64,000 nucleotides of DNA from Doryteuthis pealeii (GCA_023376005.1 CM042145.1:60667643-60731642); one strand, 5' to 3'; numbered from the stretch's first letter, positions 11,363 to 22,501 are shown. Notes: generated by a model not told the origin, from the sequence alone. A program made the numbers and translations.

Positions 11363-11813
11363 TGTTGCATACCTCTTTCTTTACTTACTTCTATTCTTCT
11401 TCTGGCGTCTTTGATATCTTAAGTTCTTCTAGCGTCTCTTCTAGCATCTGGACTTCGTCTTGGTGGTCGGTCACCTTAACTCATTTCTTCTTCTAGATCA
11501 GTCTTGTTACCAAGACATTCACCAACCACAAAACCGTGTTATTTTCTTAAGCTTTTATTTACTTAACTAAACATTTCATGTAACTAAACATAGCGCGCGT
11601 ATGCAGGTGAGTTCCAGTTAAGGCAGGACATCTTCTCTGCCTGACGTCCAGACTGAAACTGAAAACCCAACCAGGTCCCACGTGACTTCACGTATTTCGC
11701 GGGCTTTCTGTACTATTCCATGGAAAGTCCCGCCCGTGATATGAAAAGGGCCATCCCTTTATAAATACAGGGGATTGACAATAATCTTATGCAACCGCAT
11801 AGATTATGTAACA
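11363..11813 (-). mobile_element. Solo-LTR-like unit, 451 bp
   Basis: The minus strand begins TGTTACATAATC and ends GTATGCAACA, with a promoter-like TGTATTTATAAAGGG and an AATAAA downstream. It is related to 8667-9158 at both ends. Flanks are A-rich on both sides, so a target duplication cannot be resolved. No internal coding region next to it. Confidence 0.55.
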
Positions 11814-11929
11814 AAAAATCTTAACGGAAACTACACGATGAAACATACGTAAAAATTGAAATATACAAAATAATAATCATGGATTTGTGAGAGAACTTGT
11901 TAACCACTACATCACATTTTCCTTGCTCT

Positions 11930-12160
11930 CTTCTACCCAGGTGATGCTGGGTAGCTGCTTCTAATACATTTTTAATCGGCAGTTAATGTGTATGTATGTC
12001 CGGATGAAACCAGTTTTTGCTTTTATTGAAATAGCATTGAAATTCTACTTTAAAAAGTTCGGCATTTGTAAATATCAAAAGTAAACAAATCAATACATCA
12101 AGGTTTTCCCCCATCTACCCAGGAGACGCTGGGTAGTCCCTTCTAGAAGACTAATAATTG
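11930..12160 (+). repeat. Dispersed repeat D, two pieces
   Basis: GATGCTGGGTAGCTGCTTC then GGCAGTTAATGTGTATGTATG and TCCGGATGAAACC, followed at 12110-12145 by CTACCCAGGAGACGCTGGGTAG, an imperfect palindrome typical of this family. Confidence 0.5.
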
Positions 12161-12307
12161 AACTAAATTAAACTTTAAAGATCAACCTAAAATAAAACGT
12201 TGTCAATTTCTTTCAATCTAAAATTGTTTCAATCAATATCTATAAATTTGACAGTTTCATAAGGAAAAAGAAATAGTGCTTGGTAACTACAAAATTTAAT
12301 GGATTGT

Positions 12308-13598
12308 AAAGAAATTCAACATGCACGGTGATTACACTACTGCCAACACGTTTCACTCAAGATAACCGCCTTTAGCGTCGATCACAACCTCAATCCTGCT
12401 CCGGAACCTGGAGCAAGCTGATGTTACAGTTTCCCTGGGAAGGGTCTCAAAAACTACCTTAATTCTGTCGATTAACTGGGATTTTGTAGTACTGGCACGG
12501 CGATTGGGGTCTTTCTCAACAGCGCCCCATAGATAATAATCTATTGGGTTAAAATCTGAGGAGTTCGGAGGCCAAACATTGGGACTGGTGTAGTCGTAAA
12601 AATTCGCCGACAACCATTTTTGAGTTTTCCCAGATGTGTGGCAAGGGTCCGAATTCTGCTGCCATACATATGGCCTACCATTGGTTACCGTTGTTATCCA
12701 GGGCCTGACTACAGTGTTTAGCAACTCCATGTAGGCATCTGAATTCAACCTGAGACCCTCTTTGAAAAGGCTTTACATTACCCTCAGAGGACACATATCC
12801 GAAAATCATCACAGTTTGGGGAAATTTAGTCTGCATGATTCAAGGAGTGTCCTTTGGGCTGTATGCAAGCGATTTGTTATTCTGCTTGTTGTGCTATTGA
12901 TCTTGGCAAATGTTTTTTCTCATCAGAAAAGAACAAGATTGTTTGTGGTTCAGCAGGATGTTTCACTTTGCTCAGAATTTTCTTCGCCTTTGTCAGACGA
13001 TTTTCACGGGCCTTTTCTGGGAGCAGTTGAACTCTGCGACGCTTGTATGAGTAGTAGCGAAGGTCTTCATTGAATACAAGCTTCATTGTAGAGGCTGAAA
13101 CATTCAATTCACGAGACAAAGCCCGAATTCCAATGCCAGGGTCCTCAAAGACTTTCCGATGCATATTTTCGAGGAATTTGCTGTACAAACGCTATCAGAC
13201 CGTCTGCTATGTTGATTTCTTCTAGCCCCAGCCTCGTAGTCTCCATCGCAATTCTCCAATTCATACCTGATTGTTTTTATAGTAGTCAGGGAGCATTGGG
13301 CAGCAACCATAATCTCCGTATTTTGATGGCCGTCGCATATCATCATGATACAAGTTATTCTCTTCCATGATTCAGGTGGATTCCAGTCATCCATTCTGTC
13401 ATCACGTATATGAATGAAGAAGGGTCCAAGCTTTTCAATGATGTATAGTGTGCGTCAATATCTCCATTCTAGGGATAAAATAACCAAATATAAGTATGTC
13501 AAATTTATCGCGAATACTTATTTACAAGGCCAAATAAGTTGATTTGCTCTGTCTTATGGGGAGTTTGGGCCCCCTATTTACGTGCATGTGGAATTGGA
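12308..13598 (-). mobile_element. Tc1/mariner-type transposon, about 1.29 kb, decayed
   Basis: Possible terminal inverted repeats: AATTCAACATGCACG near 12313-12327 and its counterpart (read inward AATTCCACATGCACG) near 13581-13595, each next to a TA. The length suits a mariner element. A broken transposase gene occupies the middle on the minus strand. End positions are approximate. Confidence 0.6.
12353..13394 (-). pseudogene. DD37D Tc1/mariner transposase pseudogene
   Basis: Three minus-strand segments in different frames follow the family order. 13394 to about 13104 has the N-terminal helix-turn-helix region. 13188 to 12877 has the second DNA-binding region (IRALSRELNVSASTMK) and the first catalytic Asp in FFSDEK. 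12748 to 12353 holds the C-terminal part: QQNSDPCHT, where N stands for the expected second Asp, and SSDFNPIDYYLW with the third Asp. The gap from that N to the third Asp is 37 residues, giving the DD37D (maT-like) class. Between 12877 and 12748 a conserved VMIFGYVSSEG stretch is readable only in another frame. Frameshifts plus the Asp-to-Asn change mean it cannot be active. Confidence 0.85.
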
Positions 13599-15115
13599 TA
13601 CATTAAAATAATTAAGTTTTCTAAAACAAGTAATTTTACAATCTAAGTCAAGTTTAGAATTATGTAACAAAAGATAATCGAATAAATATTAGTTTAGAAA
13701 TATTTTAGCAACAATATAAACAATGATTTAAATTCCATTGAAAATATGTACGCCATCGAAATGTTACAAAATCATCCGATATTTACGTCATTAGAAAACA
13801 GCTGATATTTGAAAATTCCAATATTAAATTTAACTTAATGATCACGTAGACAATGACAAAAGAAAATTATAAAAAGACCCATAGAGCTGAAAAACTTAGG
13901 CTCTCCTAACTCGACAGAGTGGGAGCGGATGCTCCCATAACTCGACACACTGGAGAGAGGACGTCTATTTTTTCTTTTCATATTTTCTCTCTCTCTCCCC
14001 TACTCAACACGATACAAGTTTCAATCACAAACATTGTTTTATCAAAACTGCTACAACGTTGACATATCCAATCGCACAAATATAAACAATACCTACGCAC
14101 TTGTCACATACAACTATTTAGACACATACAGTCGGCAACATCTCTAAAAGAACAATTGACTATCACTATATGAATTGTAATCTTGTATATAAAGTTGTTT
14201 CTTTTATAATTTTATCTTCTTCTTTTGTGTTCTACGGAAATGAAGTTTCCGGAATCTAATACATTTTAATTGTGGGGATCAAAACTCGGATCATCTTCAC
14301 ACGCACAAACACCGAGCAATTCGGTCCCTACAGTCTCCACAGGATGTACCTATTATTATGTAAACCAAACATCCAGGCTTTAAATGGCGAGTTTGGTCCA
14401 TGCTGGACGCGCCATATTTACTATGTTGTGGGTCATCCTACACGTGGTGAAAGAGTTTCGCAAATACCTAGGACATCCCACCGGAGTATAATGGTTAGCA
14501 AACTGGTTTCTGTTGGATTTGTCAAGTCTTCAGCTCTGACTACAAAAACTATCTCTAGACTGTTGGCAGGTAGTTTATATGCAGCTTTGCGTTATTCCAT
14601 TATGAACTCTGGCAAGTTCACTTCCTGGGTCTTGATTGGCAGATGGTATTCAGGGTGAGTAGAGATATGGATACGTACCCACTCTTCAGTCCTCAGTCTG
14701 CACTGTGCTACCAACATGCAAGGACTGTATTTAAGTTACAGCTTGCATGTTTGTTCTTGTCTGCTAACTCGACGGTAGTTAGAATCCCATTGCGACGGTG
14801 AGTATTATATTGTTTTTATGTTATCTGGGGGATAACTTCTACAATTTCATGGATCCATTATGATTGTGTCAAAGCGTGTTTGATCCTTTCTGGACGCTCG
14901 ATACTTGCAATCTTGTGTCACATTCAACCTGTAGTGAATGTAAATAAATTTTGATAAGTAAAACAAAACTCAGAACAGAAGTAAAAATAGTAAGTATTGT
15001 AGGTATCAGCAAAATCTAAAGAACTAGGCCTGGACTATTTATTGGGGGGGGGGAGATGGATTCATTCCTTTTCTAATTGCATTAGCTGCCTCATCTTGGA
15101 TTTGAACTTTTCTAT
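13599..15115. other. No gene recognised; possible LTR-element fragments
   Basis: Contains TTGTATATAAAGTTG (about 14183-14197), a TATA-like site, then near 14270 TTGTGGGGATCAAAACTCGG, reminiscent of a primer-binding site after an LTR. CTAACTCGACGGTAGTTAG (14764-14782) resembles CCAATTCGACGGTAATTGG at 57927-57945. No paired LTR or pol domain found; the 128-residue frame at 14272 matches nothing I recognise. Confidence 0.3.
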
Positions 15116-15136
15116 GATGATAAATGTTACGCATTT

Positions 15137-15345
15137 TTTAAAAACTTATTGAAAATTCCAGGACTGATCGAGAGCGTTCCGTGCTTCGTGATTAATGATA
15201 TATTTATTTCGTTTTTCCGTTTACAATGTTGCTTTGATAAAGACATTTCATATGGTCGAAACAGATTTCTGTCAGCAAAACTTTTAACATCTTGTTTTTT
15301 CAAACTTTCTACATATATGTTTGTGTGTGTGTGTGTGTGTGTGCA
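15137..15345 (+). repeat. Hammerhead-bearing repeat, copy 1 of 3
   Basis: GAAAATTCCAGGACTGATCG, GAGAGCGTTCCGTGCTTCGTG and ATTAATGATATATTTATTTCG are shared with 32620-32690, upstream of the same hammerhead variant. Ends in (TG)n at 15319-15342. Confidence 0.65.
15229..15278 (+). ncRNA. Hammerhead-like motif H5 with U3/A8 core
   Basis: Stem I UUGCU/AGCAA is a perfect 5 bp. The core is UUGAUAA in place of CUGAUGA. Stem II GAC/GUC has one extra A before it, and GAAA is intact. Helix III ACAG-AUUU-CUGU is perfect and followed by C, a canonical GUC site. C3-to-U and G8-to-A occur together. C3 and G8 form a Watson-Crick pair in the known hammerhead fold, so U3-A8 keeps the pair. Same variant at 32210 and 32701. 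Confidence 0.65.
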
Positions 15346-15664
15346 ACCCATGAGCATATTAGAAGATAGTTAAGTGTATAGATATGTTGTTCCAATGTAT
15401 TCTGTAATCACCCGGGTGTTGGTTATTCCGGAGACATTTTAGATATCCGCAAACCCAAATAAATATTTCAAATAGCTCACGGCAGCTTACATTGCTGTCA
15501 CATTTAGCGCAATGGAAAAAAAACACGGCAAAGAAACAACATTTGCTTTATTCATAACCTTTAATGCAATCGCCGTCTGCTTTATCACAATAACTGAAGT
15601 ATTGGCTGACAGATCAAACGTCACTTTAATCGGACTTCCCCTCTGATTTCTCACCCTAACGCTT
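15346..15664. other. No gene seen
   Basis: No recognised feature. Confidence 0.35.
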
Positions 15665-15764
15665 ATATATATATGGATATGTGACTATGTAAATATATAT
15701 GTGTGTGTATATATATGTATATGTGTGTATATATGTGTATTTATATATATATATGTGTGTGTGT

Positions 15765-15795
<31 letters not shown>

Positions 15796-16240
15796 ATGTG
15801 TATGTGTGTGATGTATATATGTGTGTGACTTGATGTGTATATGTGTGTGTGTATGTATTGTGTATATGTGACTGTGTATGTATATGTGTGTATATGTGAC
15901 TGTGTATATATATATGTATGTGTATGTATATGTGTATATGTGATGTGTATATATATGTGTGTATATGTGACTGTGTATATATATGTGTATATGTGTGTAT
16001 TGTGTATGTGTGTATGTGTATATGTATATTGTATATGTGTGTGTGTATATGTATATGTATATATATATATGTGTGTGTGTATGTGTGTATATGTATATAT
16101 GTGTGTGTGTATGTGTGTATATGTATATATGTGTGTGTATACTGTGTGTACGTGTATGTATATATATATATATATACATGTGTGTGTTCTATATATATGT
16201 GTGTGTATGTATATATATATATATAATATATATATATGTT
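15665..16240. repeat. TG/TA compound satellite tract, 575 bp
   Basis: Alternating purine-pyrimidine sequence mixing (TATA)n, (TG)n and TATATGTG units. The frames of 90-173 residues on both strands (Tyr-Ile-His-Thr or Cys-Val-Tyr) are artefacts. Confidence 0.95.
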
Positions 16241-16640
16241 GAATCCCAAAATCTGTGTGAATGACCGATAGAAAACCAAATTATGCATTCAGTCTATTTA
16301 GAGATTGGGACATATGTTAAATGCTGCATTTTTCATTGGGTGGGAGCGGTTGTAAGATATGGAATTTATGTTTCAGATCTGACGTAACAGTCCATTTTTC
16401 TATAGAGATATTTAGATGGAAATCAATGCAGATTTGGCAGCAGTTGAGTGGGGGGGGGAGAGAAACGTTCAACCAATAAAAGGAAACATTATGACGATGC
16501 AGGCGAGTGTTTAATTTATTTTGACTTGAATAATCTTACTAAAAATCGAAGTAGAGAAACACGAATCGCTTCTTTATATTGTATTTTTCTAACGAAGTTA
16601 GAACCATTAACACTTTTCATCGAGATTAAGATGATTCTGT
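16241..16640. other. No gene seen
   Basis: Unrecognised; followed by a CTGT/CT tract at 16637-16710. Confidence 0.35.
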
Positions 16641-16860
16641 CTGTCTGTCTGTCTCTCTGTCTCTTCTCTCTGTCTTTCTGTCTCTGTTCTTCTTCTCTCT
16701 GTCTCTCTTATATATATATATATTAAGAGAATTTTCTGATATAAACATATCAGACCACTTAGATCGCTTAATCCGTTTTAGGAGAGCTATGCAATATAGC
16801 GTAGTTAGCAGCCATCTGAAAATTCCATTTCCAGAGAGCTCAATCCACCAGGGGTAGAGA

Positions 16861-16861
<1 letters not shown>

Positions 16862-16897
<36 letters not shown>
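16862..16897. repeat. (TA)n at left end of foldback element
   Basis: Pure TA, mirrored by (TA)n at 19014-19039 on the other side of the foldback. Confidence 0.95.
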
Positions 16898-16899
<2 letters not shown>

Positions 16900-17584
16900 A
16901 ATGATTGGTATGTACGTGTCAACTTATAACTCGAAAAAGAGACGTCACTAAGAGTTGAAATCTTGCATACATCTTAAATTCCTTCTAACTAAGAAACAGA
17001 CCAAATTTGGTTCTTGATTTTTCTAATTAAGGGATATAATTAATTAAACACGAATCAAACGATTTTCGGAAAGCATCGTATAGCTGCTGCTACTGTTGTA
17101 TTAGCAGGAGCTTGTCTGCTGCCTATATCAGCTAAGTAGCTGATATAACCATTAAGCAGGCTCCTGCTGATACAATAGCAGCAGCAGCTATACGATATTT
17201 TCCGAAAATTGTTTGATTTTGCTACCACCATGACTTCAAGTTTGACCTTCTTAATAGAAGTTGTTCTATTTCTACTAAAAAGCCAACATTATTTTGAGTG
17301 CAATTGTTTTGTAATTTACTACGAACTGTTAATTCTTTTTTTTATTTTATTTTTAAAATTTTTTTTTTAGAACTAACGAAAAAAAAAATCAACTTTTCAA
17401 ACCAAGAGTATCTTTTTAAAGATAAAAAACGAAATTGTAATACAAAAAAAATACATATACGAACAAACAAAAATTAAATGAAAACATTTTTATCTGTTTA
17501 TTTTTTAAGAATACTTTCATATTTCTTAGAATAAAATACATCCATTTTTAATCAGTGAAACTCAAAAAATTTTGAAAGAAACTA

Positions 17585-17712
17585 TTCATAAAATGTTTTC
17601 GTCCGGTCATCAGTGTGGCTAGAAATTTGCAGGATAACTCCAGCCGGGATGGAAGCCCGATCGATTCATTATCAGCCAGGCACCTTAACCACACGACCAT
17701 CATCACCTACAA
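17585..17712 (-). ncRNA. tRNA-like head plus degenerate hammerhead (H6)
   Basis: The minus strand from 17712 reads a TGGTCGTGTGGTTAAGG A-box-like block and a GGGCTTCCATCCC B-box-like block, then CCACA, CUGAUGA (17607-17613), CCGGAC and GAAA. Stem II is reduced to a CCGG that cannot make a hairpin alone. Order and spacing agree with the composites at 2481-2613, 10255-10382 and 45613-45745. Relic. Confidence 0.45.
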
Positions 17713-17832
17713 ACTGAAAGGGGGATTTTAATGTGATAAATATGCACATCTGTATATATGTAAAGACCGTCAGAATGTACCCTATCCCCTATATAGGAGA
17801 AAGTTGTGTGTGTGTGTATATATATATATATA

Positions 17833-17865
17833 CTAGCAAAAGTACCCGGTCCATGACCTAACGAA
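17833..17865 (-). mobile_element. Helitron-like 3' terminus
   Basis: The minus strand ends with hairpin GGTCATGGACC, then GGGTACTTTTG, then CTAG followed by T. Hairpin plus CTAG at a T is the Helitron 3' signature. The 5' end was not located. Confidence 0.5.
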
Positions 17866-19011
17866 AAACATTTTTAGGAACAATTTTTAAAAATCACCGA
17901 AAATGTATGTATTACAGTGTTTATTTTGGGGAATATTTTTTTAAACATTGGGAGTATTTTTTTTTAATGTAACCCTGAATTTTTGAGTGTTTTGAAACAA
18001 TCTTATGTCATAATATTGATATTTTTTAGTAGAATTCAGAAATCAGGTTTACTAAAAATAAAATCCCGTATAGAAACTTATAAAAATCTAATACAATTAT
18101 TCAGACTATTATCTTTATAGAAAAAAAATCGTTTTTTTATTTATTTATTTTTGCTTTTTTTTTTTTCAGATTTCAGAAAATATAATAATCGTAAAAAATA
18201 TTTCCCCTAACATATTTTAAGAAAAAGAAACTATTTAAACATATTTTCAATTTTCATAGAATTTGATAAAAATAAGCCGGTAGTCAGTTGATTTAATGGT
18301 ACGAAAATTTGAACAACAGTAAACATTGTTTTCTTTCATAATTTTCATTATTTCCGTAAGCTGAATTATTGTATTGCAATATTTCTTTTTGCCTAAACTC
18401 AAGATTTTAAAAACATTTACTTAAAAAGTTTTCATTAGTTCTCTAAAAAATTAAGACTTTTTCTACCATTAGCATTAATTACAAAATAACTCATTTTATC
18501 ATTTTTTATTCACATACAAACCTATACTGGTGAATATTTTAAAACATTTTCATGATATTTTTATTTACATTTAAAATCTTTTTTTTTTAAATGTAACCGT
18601 AAATAAATTAAAGTGAATGGACTTAAGAATATGGACAAAGATTTGATTTTACGTTAAAAGATTGGACAAAAAAATTGATTTTACGTTAAAATTTAGTCAT
18701 AGTTCTAGCGGACATTTTGAATAAATGGTAGCAACACGCATCTGATATTCTTTCTGGCTTTCTTCTTCTGCTGAAATAAGCAGCAGCCAAGCTTCTGTTG
18801 ATACACCTATCATCAGGAGCAGCTTACTATATTTTCCGGAAATCATTTGATTTTTGTATGATTAATTAATTATATCCCTTAATCAATAAAAATCAATGAC
18901 CAAATTTGTTGTTTCTTAGTTAGAAGGATGTTAATCTATATGCAAGATTTCGAATCTGAGTGACTCCTCTTTTTTGAGTTATAGATCGACACATACATAC
19001 CAAAAACTTTC

Positions 19012-19013
<2 letters not shown>

Positions 19014-19051
<38 letters not shown>
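19014..19051. repeat. (TA)n/(TG)n microsatellite
   Basis: Directly read, right border of the foldback. Confidence 0.95.
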
Positions 19052-19864
19052 TCGTCTATGTTGGTTGCAGGGACATATGCATGTTTGAATGCCTTGTAAA
19101 TCTAATTAAAAATTGCTGAGTTTTCAGTGCTTTAACGGCAACATTTCGTGTAGCTTAACACGCACATTTTTCTTTCTTCTTTAAGAGAAAAATCTCGGCT
19201 AATTTTTTCTATGTAAAGAAAACATAATAACTTTAAATGTTATCATCTAACGTCAAGGTGTAACAGGCAATATATTTTCTTTTTGAAAGGATTTTTTAAT
19301 ATTTTTTTATATTTCGAAAGTTTCTTTTTTCTCTTTTGTTTTATATTCCTCCGAACTATGAACACATTCTCTGACGAAGAAACCAAATAAATTCGATGTT
19401 TTGAATTTAATAAATATGTTATCCACGAATAACAGGATTTGATTATTCCCAATAATCCGTTTATTTCAAAGAGAATATATTTGATTTTCCATAAATATAC
19501 GACGAAAAATACATGTCTTACATATATAAGGTATTTACCCAACCCGTTCGCCATGGGGGGAGGGGGAAGTGACACAAGGATGGGACATCCTGCGAGGATG
19601 TGTACAGAAAAAATAAGCTACTAAAAATAAAGACGTAATTACATACTAGTTAAAATTGTATTACAATGATCTGACTTTTGAAAGTATATTACCGTGAGAA
19701 AACAAAAGAATAAAGGTGTTTCTCATCAAATTTGGAACTTAATAATGGTATCGTACTCGCCCTGATTATTATTATTGCTCAATATTGGTGCCTATTAAAT
19801 ACTAATTACGAGTTTTTCCCCACCATTAGTAATAGTGAACATATCCTTTTAATGGCTCCAAGTT
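19052..19864. other. No gene seen
   Basis: A G-rich tract at 19555-19567 next to ACACAAGGATGGGACATCC, possibly a remnant of a SINE family C tail. Otherwise unrecognised. Confidence 0.35.
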
Positions 19865-19869
19865 TTCAG

Positions 19870-19921
19870 AAATCTACTGATGAAGGGATTTGTCATCCCG
19901 AAATATTAAGAAAATTAATCA
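19870..19921 (+). ncRNA. Possible hammerhead motif H7
   Basis: CUGAUGA (19877-19883), stem II GGGAU/AUCCC perfect, and GAAA. Helix III needs a bulged U (AUUAA...UUAAU), followed by C. Stem I does not pair convincingly. Lower confidence because no dispersed repeat surrounds it. Confidence 0.35.
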
Positions 19922-20037
19922 AAGGTAAATGAACAACATCATAGTTACCTGGTTTTCCTTTATATTTGCATTGTGATAGCCTTTAAGAGCAACCGCCATA
20001 TCAATATGCACACAATACTTCAAGCCAATTATAAAAC

Positions 20038-20038
<1 letters not shown>

Positions 20039-20084
<46 letters not shown>
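20039..20084. repeat. (TA)n microsatellite
   Basis: Pure TA, about 45 bases. Confidence 0.95.
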
Positions 20085-20085
<1 letters not shown>

Positions 20086-20189
20086 TCGTCGATTTCAACG
20101 CATAGGGGTTCATCCAATGAACAATCCACACAGTGTTTTGTTTATACTGGTGAAGGCTTTTGTTGGACTATCCACACTTTTTGACACAG

Positions 20190-20405
20190 TCGATAGGAAA
20201 GAATTGCACAAGGAATGCCCCAAACCTAATATCCAAGGTTAAACAGCCCAGCCTGTCCTATAATTTTACCCATAGTTGGAGGGAGAATAGATGGGTTCAT
20301 ACATATCCCAAGGGTATTAGCTTGTGAAATGCAAACAGCCTTGTCTAGGATTTGAACTCGAGTCGACGATTCCATTTCCTACGACTGTAATTATTATGCC
20401 ATGCG

Positions 20406-20410
<5 letters not shown>
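20190..20410 (-). repeat. SINE family C, antisense
   Basis: TTGGAGGGAGAATAG, CATATCCCAAGGGTATTAGC, GATTTGAACTCGAGTCGACG and ATTATGCCATGCGC match the inverse of the family body and tRNA-like head. It abuts (TA)n at 20407-20451. Confidence 0.7.

Positions 20411-20451
<41 letters not shown>
20407..20451. repeat. (TA)n microsatellite
   Basis: Pure TA; the element at 20455-20560 follows directly. Confidence 0.95.
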
Positions 20452-20454
<3 letters not shown>

Positions 20455-20455
<1 letters not shown>

Positions 20456-20545
20456 TATTGAGTCAGATAAACCTACTAAAAGTTTCGCTTAGTGCTCTTC
20501 AGGACTAAAAAATTATTATTTGCTCTACTTGGGTATTGAGCACTT
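20455..20545 (-). ncRNA. Hammerhead-like motif H8 in terminal repeat
   Basis: The minus strand has the terminal GTGCTCAATAC..AAGTAGAGCA (20521-20543), then CUGAAGA (20496-20502), GC...GC short stem II, GAAA, helix III ACU-UUU-AGU, and A at the site. Stem I AGUC/GGUU pairs with wobbles. The core is complete. Confidence 0.6.
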
Positions 20546-20598
20546 ATTACTTATTAGCTTTAGTTTCCTGGCAGTTTTGTATGAATATATATATATCT

Positions 20599-20629
<31 letters not shown>

Positions 20630-20808
20630 GTTTTTTCTTTGGGCCAAATATTGTACCAATAGATTATTTTTGGTTGGTACGAATATCTTGGTATTTTCTT
20701 TTTTTTTTTCCAAAAAAATTTTTCTCCCGGGTAATGTTTGGTAGTATATTTTTACAATCAAACTATTTGCTGGGTTTTTTCTCACCGCGAGGATTTACCA
20801 ACGAGTTT

Positions 20809-20811
<3 letters not shown>

Positions 20812-20846
<35 letters not shown>

Positions 20847-20915
20847 CTCAAAATTTCCTTAATGTATTAATACATTTCAACTGCAAGCCGCAACTTCTTC
20901 AGAGAAAAAACATGG
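20812..20915 (-). ncRNA. Hammerhead-like motif H9 next to (TA)n
   Basis: Minus strand: CUGAAGA (20896-20902), six-pair stem II AGUUGC/GCAGUU (two G-U), GAAA, and long palindromic helix III AUGUAUUAAUACAU followed by U. (TA)n occupies 20812-20843. Stem I is weak. Confidence 0.55.
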
Positions 20916-21199
20916 CTGTTACTGATTTATTCCGTATTTCTTTAGCATATACGACTAAGCTCATTTGTAGCAGGCGTTTTTTGACTTTGGCACGTAAAAG
21001 AGGACTAAGATGATAGGGAGTGAGGGCAGTGAGTGACAGAAGAAATGGATGAAGGAGATGAAAAGGTGAATAAGTACATCTACGAGTTTGTAGGTCTCCA
21101 TTCTGATAATTTACAATAAGACCCTTACAATAAGACCGTTACAATAAGAAGTGAAAATTAAAGTAAACAAAATCAAAACATCAAAGGCATACGGGTTAA

Positions 21200-21625
21200 A
21201 TCGAGATTAATGGACCTAAATTTCACCATCGTATGTCACCCCGCCAAAAGAAAAAGAAAATCAGAAAGTAACCGAATTTAATCAATTTTTCAGTCTTGAT
21301 ATAATAATGAATAAAAGATATAATGCACCAGTTATTTTATTTAAAAGATTTACATTTTTTCAGGTCAGTTAACTTTGAACCACTTATCTTTGAGAATCTG
21401 TGTTACGCCTCAAAGGTACGTAGTTCAAAGTTAACTGACCTGAAAATATGTAAAGGATTTTTGATAAAATAACTGGTGCATTATATATTTATTAATTAAT
21501 ATATCAACACTGAGAATTTCATTAAATTCGGTTAATTCCCTGATTTTGGGAGGGTTTTTTTTTCTTTCGGTGGGGTGACATACGATGGTGGAATTTATGA
21601 CCGTTAAGTTAGATTTAACCGGCAT
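21200..21625. mobile_element. Foldback (MITE-like) element, about 425 bp
   Basis: Long inverted arms centred near 21395: CAGGTCAGTTAACTTTGAA / TTCAAAGTTAACTGACCTG inside, and ACCATCGTATGTCACCCC / GGGGTGACATACGATGGT further out, extending to GGTTAAAT / ATTTAACC. No coding capacity, no hammerhead core seen. Confidence 0.75.
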
Positions 21626-21826
21626 GTGTCTCCTCCAGTTTGCCTTTGCATCTGATTTATCCTTTAACATTATTGATCACCTGTGATTATCTAGAGTAGC
21701 AGGTGTAAACTTCTTGTCTCTTTCTTGTTTCCTATTCTAATTTCTTGAGGTACTGATAATCTGGGGAAGCTCAAAGTCTGTATTGGCTGTAATCGCATTT
21801 TCTGATCTATTCCTATACATGCATAT

Positions 21827-21865
<39 letters not shown>

Positions 21866-22080
21866 TATGTATATATACGTATATATGTAATATATAAATG
21901 TATACGTATATATACATATGTGTGCGTGGCAGGGCCGGACGGTTGGATATGAGAGGAAGCCGGTGAAGAGGGCTCATATATGTGACGGGGTACGTAAAAG
22001 CAAAGTCGAACCACTGAGCCATCTGCGTGCTCACAACCGAACTACTTGTAGAAATGGCCTTCTTCTGTGAAGAAGTGGCA
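21626..22080. other. (TA)n and a possible tRNA-like relic
   Basis: (TA)n at 21829-21861. On the minus strand around 22030-21990, GATGGCTCAGTGGTT resembles an A box, but no good B box follows. Weak evidence for a SINE head. Confidence 0.3.
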
Positions 22081-22099
22081 ATCAGCACCATGCATATAC

Positions 22100-22137
<38 letters not shown>

Positions 22138-22194
22138 TATATATACGTATTAGATCTATAACTCCCACCACCCTCTCTCTCTCTCTCTCTCTTA

Positions 22195-22232
<38 letters not shown>
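22100..22232. repeat. (TA)n and (CT)n microsatellites
   Basis: TA repeats at 22101-22145 and 22198-22232, (CT)n at 22172-22191. Frames with Ile-Tyr runs are artefacts. Confidence 0.95.
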
Positions 22233-22234
<2 letters not shown>

Positions 22235-22254
22235 GTGTGTGAATTTGATATATT

Positions 22255-22440
22255 GAAAAAACAAATGATGTTTACAAATGCTTGGGATCATCAGGAGAGA
22301 ATAGGCTTCCTCTCAACGGATGAGAGGAAGGCCCCGAAACGGTGCCCATTCTCTCCTGATGATTCGAAGCCTTTGTAAACATCATTTGTTTTTTCAATAT
22401 ATCAAATTCACACTGTCGGATTCATTTCCTTTTATTTCAC
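22255..22440. mobile_element. Foldback element with hammerhead-like motif H10
   Basis: Arms from CAAATGATGTTTACAAATGC (22261-22280) and its inverse at 22373-22391; inner GGAGAGAATAGGC / GCCCATTCTCTCC. The middle (22314-22345, plus) reads CGGAUGA, GAGG-AAGG-CCCC, GAAA, ACGGU. Compared with 35105-35135 (CUGUAGA in the same place) the ancestral core was CUGAUGA. Ends CACACTGTCGGATTCA, a terminal motif shared with other hammerhead repeats. Confidence 0.55.
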
Positions 22441-22501
22441 ACATATATATATACATATAATCACTTATCACGTGCAGATTAGATTTTCCCGAAATGAGAT
22501 T

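Larger units (their letters stand above)
16897..19014. mobile_element. Large foldback transposon-like element, 2.1 kb
   Basis: The left arm (about 16897-17215) starts ATTGGTATGTACGTGTC then ATAACTCGAAAAAGAG. The right arm (about 18770-19014) is its inverse, ending GACACATACATACCAA. Arms are about 250-300 bp and diverged. The left arm itself contains a near-perfect hairpin (about 17084-17202, TATAGCTGCTGCT ... AGCAGCAGCTATA). The interior is AT-rich, non-coding, and holds a tRNA-like/hammerhead relic and a Helitron-like 3' end. Both ends abut (TA)n, so insertion into TA is likely. Confidence 0.7.

Noticed and set aside
12762..13073. 103-residue plus frame
   Set aside because: Antisense shadow of the mariner transposase pseudogene.
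14272..14658. 128-residue frame as a gene
   Set aside because: No recognisable domain and no homologous copy in the window. Its start follows a primer-binding-site-like sequence, so it could be retroelement leader, but this cannot be supported.
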